Origin: Leuconostoc falkenbergense
GTDB lineage: Bacteria; Bacillota; Bacilli; Lactobacillales; Lactobacillaceae
Direction of reading: 5' to 3'
DNA length: 64,000 nucleotides
Assembly: GCF_014634805.1 (NCBI RefSeq)
Contig: NZ_BMBS01000005.1
Location: forward strand, 1-64,000
Below the pieces are notes generated by a model, which did no database searches, was not told where the DNA came from, and worked only from the letters and a program-made list of their open reading frames with translations. Position numbers and translations under genes: made by a program. Of this stretch, positions 59,174 through 64,000 are shown piece by piece; within the stretch, counting starts at the first letter, position 1, and each line of letters begins with the position of its first letter.

Positions 59174-60460
59174 ATGGCAAAAATAATCATACAAGGTGGC
59201 CATCGCTTACGTGGTGAAGTCACTATTGGTGGCGCTAAAAATTCAACAGTAGCACTGATTCCGGCAGCAATTTTGGCCGATACACCGGTTAAATTCGACA
59301 CAGTACCACAAATTTTGGACGTCAAGAATTTGCAGCTTATTTTGCAAGCGATGAATGTTAGTTCAACGTTTGAAAATGGTGAATTGACAATTGACCCAAC
59401 ACATATTACTGAAAGTGACTTACCAAGTGGTGCAATTAAATCATTGCGGGCTTCGTATTATTTTATGGGCGCTTTACTAGGACGTTTCAGTCGTGCGACA
59501 GTGACTTTTCCTGGTGGAGATAATTTGGGACGACGGCCAATTGATCAACACATCAAAGGTTTTGAGGCGCTGGGTGCGACAGTGACGGAAGTCAATGATA
59601 TTATTCATATAGACGCTACCAGTCATGGCCTGATTGGTGCGCGTGTCGCGTTGGACACAGTTTCTGTTGGTGCAACTATCAATATTATTTTGGCTGCTGT
59701 GCGTGCTAAAGGGCAAACAATCATTGAAAATGCTGCGCGCGAGCCTGAAATTATCGACATTGTCACATTCTTAAATAATATGGGCGCTAGTATTCGTGGT
59801 GCAGGAACTGATACCATTCGTATCGCTGGCGTGCCTAGTTTGAAAGCACGAAACACACATACCGTTATTCCGGACCGAATTGAGGCCGGAACATACATGA
59901 GTATGGCTGCTGCATATGGCGACGGTGTGACGATTAAAAATGTCATTCCCGAGCACTTAGAATCATACACTTCTAAGCTGATTGAAATGGGCGTTAATTT
60001 AGATATTGGTGAAGATACAATTCATGTTTATAAGTCAGATGAATTGAAGCCTGTTGCTATTAAGACAATGCCTTATCCTGGTTTTGCGACTGACCTTCAA
60101 CAACCAATTACACCGCTGTTGTTGTTAGCTAACGGAGAAAGTACAATTGTCGATACGATTTACCCCAAACGAGTGAAGCATATTGCTGAACTGCGTCGAA
60201 TGGGTGGCGATATTGATTCGGCTGTTCCTGGCGAAATCAAAATTAATCAATCACCGCGCCTGTTGGGTACAAGTGTTCAAGCTGCTGAAATTCGCGCTGG
60301 CGCGGCGCTTGTTATTGCTGCTATCATGGCAGAAGGTGAAACAGTGATTAACGACGCAGATCATATTTTGCGTGGTTATGACCGTATTCAAGAAAAGTTA
60401 AGCCGTTTAGGCGCTGATGTGACGATAGAAGGCATTGATTTGATTAATTTGATGCCTTAA
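59174..60460 (+). CDS. murA: UDP-GlcNAc 1-carboxyvinyltransferase with Asp at the fosfomycin Cys position
   Basis: The start at 59174 (MAKIIIQGG) fits the family; a TTG-type extension to 59144 is less likely. The 428-residue enzyme makes the first committed step of peptidoglycan: enolpyruvyl transfer from PEP to UDP-GlcNAc. [18 protein letters not shown] and the catalytic loop are present, but the loop reads [18 protein letters not shown], with Asp116 where most MurA have the Cys attacked by fosfomycin. Natural Asp enzymes (Mycobacterium, Chlamydia) stay active and resist the drug. Monocistronic. ACAGGATAAT is a weak ribosome-binding site. Confidence 0.95.
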   Translation: MAKIIIQGGHRLRGEVTIGGAKNSTVALIPAAILADTPVKFDTVPQILDVKNLQLILQAMNVSSTFENGELTIDPTHITESDLPSGAIKSLRASYYFMGALLGRFSRATVTFPGGDNLGRRPIDQHIKGFEALGATVTEVNDIIHIDATSHGLIGARVALDTVSVGATINIILAAVRAKGQTIIENAAREPEIIDIVTFLNNMGASIRGAGTDTIRIAGVPSLKARNTHTVIPDRIEAGTYMSMAAAYGDGVTIKNVIPEHLESYTSKLIEMGVNLDIGEDTIHVYKSDELKPVAIKTMPYPGFATDLQQPITPLLLLANGESTIVDTIYPKRVKHIAELRRMGGDIDSAVPGEIKINQSPRLLGTSVQAAEIRAGAALVIAAIMAEGETVINDADHILRGYDRIQEKLSRLGADVTIEGIDLINLMP

Positions 60461-60464
60461 ATAG

Positions 60465-60541
60465 TTGCATGTTAGTACAAATTTTGATACAATAATCTAG
60501 TTAATAACTGACTCTAGGTCACGAGACTTAGGGCGCTAAGG
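60465..60541 (+). promoter_or_regulatory. Promoter and hairpin leader of rpmE2
   Basis: TTGCAT (60465-60470) and TACAAT (60488-60493), 17 bp apart, form the promoter. In the short leader CTAGGTC (60514-60520) pairs with GACTTAG (60525-60531) around ACGA, just ahead of AAGGAG. Ribosomal-protein L31 genes of Firmicutes often have a leader through which L31 limits its own synthesis; this hairpin may be such a site. Confidence 0.5.
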
Positions 60542-60552
60542 AGAAACGAATC

Positions 60553-60819
60553 ATGCAAGCAGAAATTCACCCAGATTATCATGCAGTTGTCTTCGTCGAT
60601 GCTTCAACAGGTAAGAAGTTTTTGTCAGCTTCTACTGTGACATCTGACACAACAACTGAATTTGACGGTAAAGAATATCCATCAATCCGTATGGATATTA
60701 CATCAGACTCACACCCATTCTATACTGGTAAGCAGAAGTTTACTCAAGCCGATGGTGCAGTCGACAAGTTCAACAAGAAGTTTGCTGGATTTGGTTTCAA
60801 GAACAACGAAGACAAGTAA
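60553..60819 (+). CDS. rpmE2: Ribosomal protein L31, type B
   Basis: The 88-residue protein has the type B features: [24 protein letters not shown], the insert around [30 protein letters not shown] and no zinc-binding Cys set. Type B L31 sits on the 50S central protuberance and replaces the zinc form when zinc is scarce or, as in many lactic acid bacteria, is the only copy. CTAAGGAG precedes the ATG. It ends before the terminator 60831-60858. Confidence 0.97.
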   Translation: MQAEIHPDYHAVVFVDASTGKKFLSASTVTSDTTTEFDGKEYPSIRMDITSDSHPFYTGKQKFTQADGAVDKFNKKFAGFGFKNNEDK

Positions 60820-60830
60820 TTGTTCATTCA

Positions 60831-60858
60831 AAAACGTTCACCTTGGTGAGCGTTTTTT
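60831..60858 (+). terminator. Terminator of rpmE2, overlapping the rlmD ribosome-binding site
   Basis: AAAACGTTCACC pairs with GGTGAGCGTTTT around TT, then T-run to 60858. The rlmD ATG is at 60859 and its best Shine-Dalgarno-like sequence, GGTGAG (60845-60850), lies in the 3' arm. Confidence 0.88.
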
Positions 60859-62250
60859 ATGTATGAGGGCAGAACTATCGCACGCACAATTTTACCGGTT
60901 AAATTAGGGCAAGAAATAACGGCAGTTGTGGATGATATCCGTATTGATGGTATGGGCATTGTTCATGTGACCGAGCACTATCCCTTATATATTGCGGATG
61001 CTATTCCAAATGAGAAAATTCGTTTACGCGTCACACAGGTAGATAAATTTTCGGGTTATGCACAAGTAATTGAACGGATAGTATCTTCCAATGCTAGACA
61101 AGACAATCATCGTCAGTATTTGATTGAAGCTGGCACAGCGCCTCTAGTTAACTTAAAATATGAAGCGCAACTCGCTTTAAAACAAAAGCAAATCCAAAAA
61201 TTATTTGCTAAAAAAGGTTTAACGGTCACTGTTGCACCAACTGTTGGGATGCAAAATCCAACATACTATCGCAATAAAACGATTGTACCAGTGAAATGGC
61301 AAAATGGTAAATTGACCAGTGGTTTTTATCGTCGTGGCAGTCATGAACTAGTGCCCATGACGGATTATTTTGTGAATGACGCGGAAATTGACCAAGCTAT
61401 TGTTGTCGTTAGAAATATTTTAGAGAAATATCAAATTTCAGCTTTCGATCCAGATACGCAACAAGGTGCAATCCGTTATATTATGGTTCGGAGAGGTTAT
61501 TATTCCCATGAATTAATGGTTGTCTTAGTTTCTGACGTGTCAACTTTATCTAATGAACCTGAAATTGTGAATGAAATACATGAACAACTACCTGAATTAA
61601 AAAGTTTGCGATTAAATTATAGTCCAAAACGAGAGTTTGTGCTATTGAGCCCTAATAACAGAACGTTATGGGGCGAAGATGCAATTCATGATACATTGTT
61701 GGGCTATGATTTTATTATTGGTCCTAATTCTTTCTACCAAGTTAACCCGCAAATGACTGAAATATTATACGATTTAGCAGCTCAAAAAGCTGAATTACAA
61801 GCGGATGATGTTGTTATTGATGCGTATTCGGGCATTGGCACGATTGGTATTAGTGTGGCTAATCGTGTTAAAAAAGTGATTGGTGTTGAAGTTGTGCCTG
61901 GTGCGGTTGCTGATGCGCAGTTGAATTTGCTTAACAATCAGATTACTAATGCGACGTACATTTTAGCTGATGCACCTGAACAATTTAAACGTTGGCAACA
62001 AGAAGACCTAAAACCGGATGTTGTATTTGTTGATCCGCCTAGGCGTGGGTTAACTGCTGAATTAATTGAAGCAACAGTTGACATGAGACCAGATCGTTTT
62101 GTATATATTAGCTGTAATCCTGTAACACTTGCTCGAGATGCTGTTGAAATCATTCAACGAGGTTACCACATTGACGGACCAATATTGCCCGTTGACCAAT
62201 TTCCGCAAACGTCTCATGTTGAAAGCATAACGGTATTTCGAAAGGATTAA
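60859..62250 (+). CDS. rlmD: 23S rRNA (uracil-5-)-methyltransferase, RlmD/RlmCD type
   Basis: The 463-residue protein has an N-terminal TRAM domain (about 12-70, LGQEITAVVDDIRIDGMGIVHV), then the TrmA/RumA catalytic part with SAM motif VVIDAYSGIGTIGISVANRV, FVDPPRRGL and the catalytic Cys in YISCNPVTLARD, and the base Glu in SHVESITVF. It makes m5U in 23S rRNA; one RlmCD enzyme does both 747 and 1939 in Bacillus. The four Cys for an iron-sulfur cluster seen in E. coli RlmD are not apparent. The ATG follows the rpmE2 terminator directly, so translation may depend on opening that stem. murF starts 1 bp after its stop. Confidence 0.92.
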   Translation: MYEGRTIARTILPVKLGQEITAVVDDIRIDGMGIVHVTEHYPLYIADAIPNEKIRLRVTQVDKFSGYAQVIERIVSSNARQDNHRQYLIEAGTAPLVNLKYEAQLALKQKQIQKLFAKKGLTVTVAPTVGMQNPTYYRNKTIVPVKWQNGKLTSGFYRRGSHELVPMTDYFVNDAEIDQAIVVVRNILEKYQISAFDPDTQQGAIRYIMVRRGYYSHELMVVLVSDVSTLSNEPEIVNEIHEQLPELKSLRLNYSPKREFVLLSPNNRTLWGEDAIHDTLLGYDFIIGPNSFYQVNPQMTEILYDLAAQKAELQADDVVIDAYSGIGTIGISVANRVKKVIGVEVVPGAVADAQLNLLNNQITNATYILADAPEQFKRWQQEDLKPDVVFVDPPRRGLTAELIEATVDMRPDRFVYISCNPVTLARDAVEIIQRGYHIDGPILPVDQFPQTSHVESITVFRKD

Positions 62251-62251
62251 A

Positions 62252-63580
62252 ATGAATTATTCTGTATCAAAAATAGGACAAATATTGCATGCGCCTACTC
62301 AGTTAGGTGATGTGATTGTCAGGGGTGTTTCTTTTGATTCGCGCCAAGTTAAACCGGGTGATTTGTTTGTGGCAATGGTAGCACAAAAAGATGGACATGA
62401 TTATATCGAACAAGCATTCAATAATGGGGCAGTAGCTGTACTGGCTGATAATCAACACCAAATACCATCAACTATTGCCGCCGTGATAGTACCCGACACA
62501 TTGACAGCACTTCAAGCGTTGGCACAATATCGACGACAAGATATTAATCCCAAGGTTGTAGCAATCACAGGCTCTAACGGTAAAACAACCACCAAAGATA
62601 TGGCTGCAGCGGTTTTGGGTACAAGGTATAAAACTTTTAAAACACCCGAAAACTTCAATAATGAAATTGGCGTACCGCTAACACTTTTGACGATGCCAGA
62701 AGAAACCGAAGTGCTCGTTGTTGAATTGGGTATGGATCGTTTTGGTCAACTTTCCGTCTTGTCAGACTTGACCATGCCGGATATTGCGATTATCACGATG
62801 ATTGGTGAGGCGCATATCGAATTTTTCAAGACGCGTGCCAATATTGCTAAGGCAAAATTAGAAATCACTCAAGGCTTAAAAGCTGATGGTACACTGATTA
62901 TACCTTTTGACGAACCCTTGTTGACAACAGCTGCTGTTAGTCAATCGGTTGTTCATTTTGGACAGAAAATCAGTGATATAGATGAAAATGAAGGTGAAAC
63001 TTCTTTCACGTTTGATAATACTCGATTTGCTATTCCGTTGCGAGGTCGGTATAATATAATGAATGCGCTCGCAGCGATTTCAGCGGGTATCTTATTACAT
63101 ATTGACACAAAAGACGCCGCAAAGGCACTTAAACATTTTGATTTGACTAAAAATCGTACTGAAACGCTCACGACAGCTCACGGCGTGACTTTGATTAGCG
63201 ATGTTTATAACTCAAATCCAACTGCTGTAGCTGCCGTTTTGGCAACACTGAAGACGATTCCTAGTGTACACAAGTATATTGTGCTAGGAGACATGTTAGA
63301 ATTAGGCGATCAAGCGCAAAACTTGCACGCTGGTCTGGCAAAAGCGGTGACAGAGGCGAATGTTGATGGCGTTTACTTAGTTGGAAAGTTAATGAGGATG
63401 TATCTTTATCCCATTTTGCAACAACGTTTTGATTCAACGCACTTGCACCAATATGAAACAGATCAGTTAGCCGAATTAATCACAGATTTACAGACGTTAG
63501 GTGAAAACGGGGACGTGATTTTGCTTAAAGCAAGTCACGGAATTCATCTTGAGAACGTTGTTAACGCATTAGTAAAATAA
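62252..63580 (+). CDS. murF: UDP-MurNAc-tripeptide:D-Ala-D-Ala ligase
   Basis: The 442-residue Mur ligase adds D-Ala-D-Ala (or D-Ala-D-Lac in intrinsically vancomycin-resistant lactic acid bacteria) to the precursor. It has the N-terminal domain with FDSRQVKPGDLFVAM, ATP motif GSNGKTTTKDMAAAV, LTLLTMPEETEVLVVELGMDRFGQL, and DVYNSNPTAV. AAAGGA precedes the ATG. With murA and alr it supplies wall synthesis in this window. It is followed by a beta-lactamase-like gene after 24 bp. Confidence 0.95.
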   Translation: MNYSVSKIGQILHAPTQLGDVIVRGVSFDSRQVKPGDLFVAMVAQKDGHDYIEQAFNNGAVAVLADNQHQIPSTIAAVIVPDTLTALQALAQYRRQDINPKVVAITGSNGKTTTKDMAAAVLGTRYKTFKTPENFNNEIGVPLTLLTMPEETEVLVVELGMDRFGQLSVLSDLTMPDIAIITMIGEAHIEFFKTRANIAKAKLEITQGLKADGTLIIPFDEPLLTTAAVSQSVVHFGQKISDIDENEGETSFTFDNTRFAIPLRGRYNIMNALAAISAGILLHIDTKDAAKALKHFDLTKNRTETLTTAHGVTLISDVYNSNPTAVAAVLATLKTIPSVHKYIVLGDMLELGDQAQNLHAGLAKAVTEANVDGVYLVGKLMRMYLYPILQQRFDSTHLHQYETDQLAELITDLQTLGENGDVILLKASHGIHLENVVNALVK

Positions 63581-63604
63581 TTTAATGTGTCGGGGGACAC
63601 ACCT

Positions 63605-64000
63605 ATGCAACGAAAGCAAAGTCGAAACATTAAGCGAAGAAAATGGATATTTGTAATTTTTTTGCTGAGTTTGTTACTGGGCACTTTGTGGCCTTTAACA
63701 CTAAAAGAGGCGACAGTTACATTGAAACCTATTAAAAATGATGACTTTAGTGTCAATAATGTCAACATTTTGGGTCGAAATGTTGTACCCCAAAATGCGC
63801 TTGCCAAAGATGCGGATAACCAGTTAAAGCAGTCACACTATATCGGAACTGCTTTAATTGTTCACAAAAATAAAATTATTTTACAAAAAGGCTATGGTTA
63901 TGCGGATGCTAAAACGAAACGCCTTAATGACGCCGCAACACTGTTTCAGATTGCTTCAATTCAAAAAGGACTCACAGCAACATTGGTTATGAAAGAAATT
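63605..64000 (+). CDS. Serine beta-lactamase/D,D-peptidase-like membrane protein, 5' part
   Basis: 132 codons are visible and the frame runs off the window. A basic start (MQRKQSRNIKRRKW) and a single hydrophobic segment (residues 15-32) anchor it, with the catalytic domain outside. From about residue 77, YIGTALIVHKNKIILQKGYGYAD is typical of class C beta-lactamase-family (PF00144) proteins and the active-site SxxK is in IASIQKGLTA. Such proteins in lactic acid bacteria are usually D,D-carboxypeptidases or esterases rather than drug enzymes. GGGG in the loop of a small hairpin (GTGTC/GACAC, 63587-63600) serves as ribosome-binding site, 24 bp after murF. Confidence 0.85.
   Translation, partial: MQRKQSRNIKRRKWIFVIFLLSLLLGTLWPLTLKEATVTLKPIKNDDFSVNNVNILGRNVVPQNALAKDADNQLKQSHYIGTALIVHKNKIILQKGYGYADAKTKRLNDAATLFQIASIQKGLTATLVMKEI

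Overview
The window looks like a stretch of chromosome from a low-GC, heterofermentative lactic acid bacterium, most likely Leuconostoc or a close relative in the Lactobacillaceae. The reasons are the Lactobacillales habit of controlling methionine uptake with a T-box rather than an S-box, a lone ferrochelatase without other haem genes, a manganese-centred ion economy (MntH importer plus a yybP-ykoY-controlled P-type exporter), and PurR, NagR and CcpA type sites of the lactic acid bacterial kind. The genus call is inference; no 16S gene is present.

Layout. 1-1220: decayed accessory DNA with the 3' remnant of a tyrosine recombinase and the edge of a possible insertion sequence. 1221-2496: promoter, methionine T-box and a stand-alone MetQ-like binding protein; this block is an inverted near-copy of the leader of the full methionine uptake operon at 34870-35385. 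2664-7183: a CHAP/LysM wall hydrolase, mntH-hemH, a pseudouridine synthase and a YebC-family protein. 7400-19162: an accessory island of secreted or surface proteins: a giant subtilisin-like proteinase, an 809-residue secreted protein of unknown function with a possible pore-former-like helical region, a 91-residue protein, a polysaccharide-deacetylase-like lipoprotein behind a hexanucleotide tandem repeat, and a DUF2130 coiled-coil/nuclease-like protein. Four of these transcription units carry a TTCATGAA-type inverted repeat near or just downstream of their promoter, suggesting one shared regulator. 19201-27231: a PTS IIB-like protein with Asp in place of the phosphorylated Cys, a type IA topoisomerase, a disulfide oxidoreductase, alanine racemase, an NrtR-NiaP-S-component vitamin uptake group and tRNA-Gln.

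27545-46383: PgpA, nagA-nagR with a perfect NagR (dre) operator, the metQ-metQ-M20-metN-metI operon, YoaK, a DUF2207 protein, the Mn riboswitch and P-type ATPase, a NagR/CcpA-marked PTS IIC, a glycosyltransferase, and PurR-marked nucleoside uptake followed by GMP reductase. 46457-64000: two fused glutamine-type binding-protein/permeases around one ATPase, coiA, pepF, cdd-ntd-hydroxyacid dehydrogenase, an HxlR regulator, T-box-pheST, murA (Cys to Asp in the active site), rpmE2, rlmD, murF and the start of a serine beta-lactamase-like protein.

How things work together: uptake of methionine, glutamine-type amino acids, nucleosides, amino sugars and NAD/folate precursors together with an extracellular proteinase and an intracellular oligopeptidase fits an auxotrophic, nutrient-scavenging lifestyle. 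Points that stand out are the shared operator of the secreted-protein island, the toxin-like 809-residue protein, two genes (nagA and pepF) in which a hairpin sits between Shine-Dalgarno and start codon with the same 11-nt residual spacing, two genes whose Shine-Dalgarno lies in a terminator arm, the 0.5-kb inverted duplication 33 kb apart, and the two Cys-to-Asp active-site changes.
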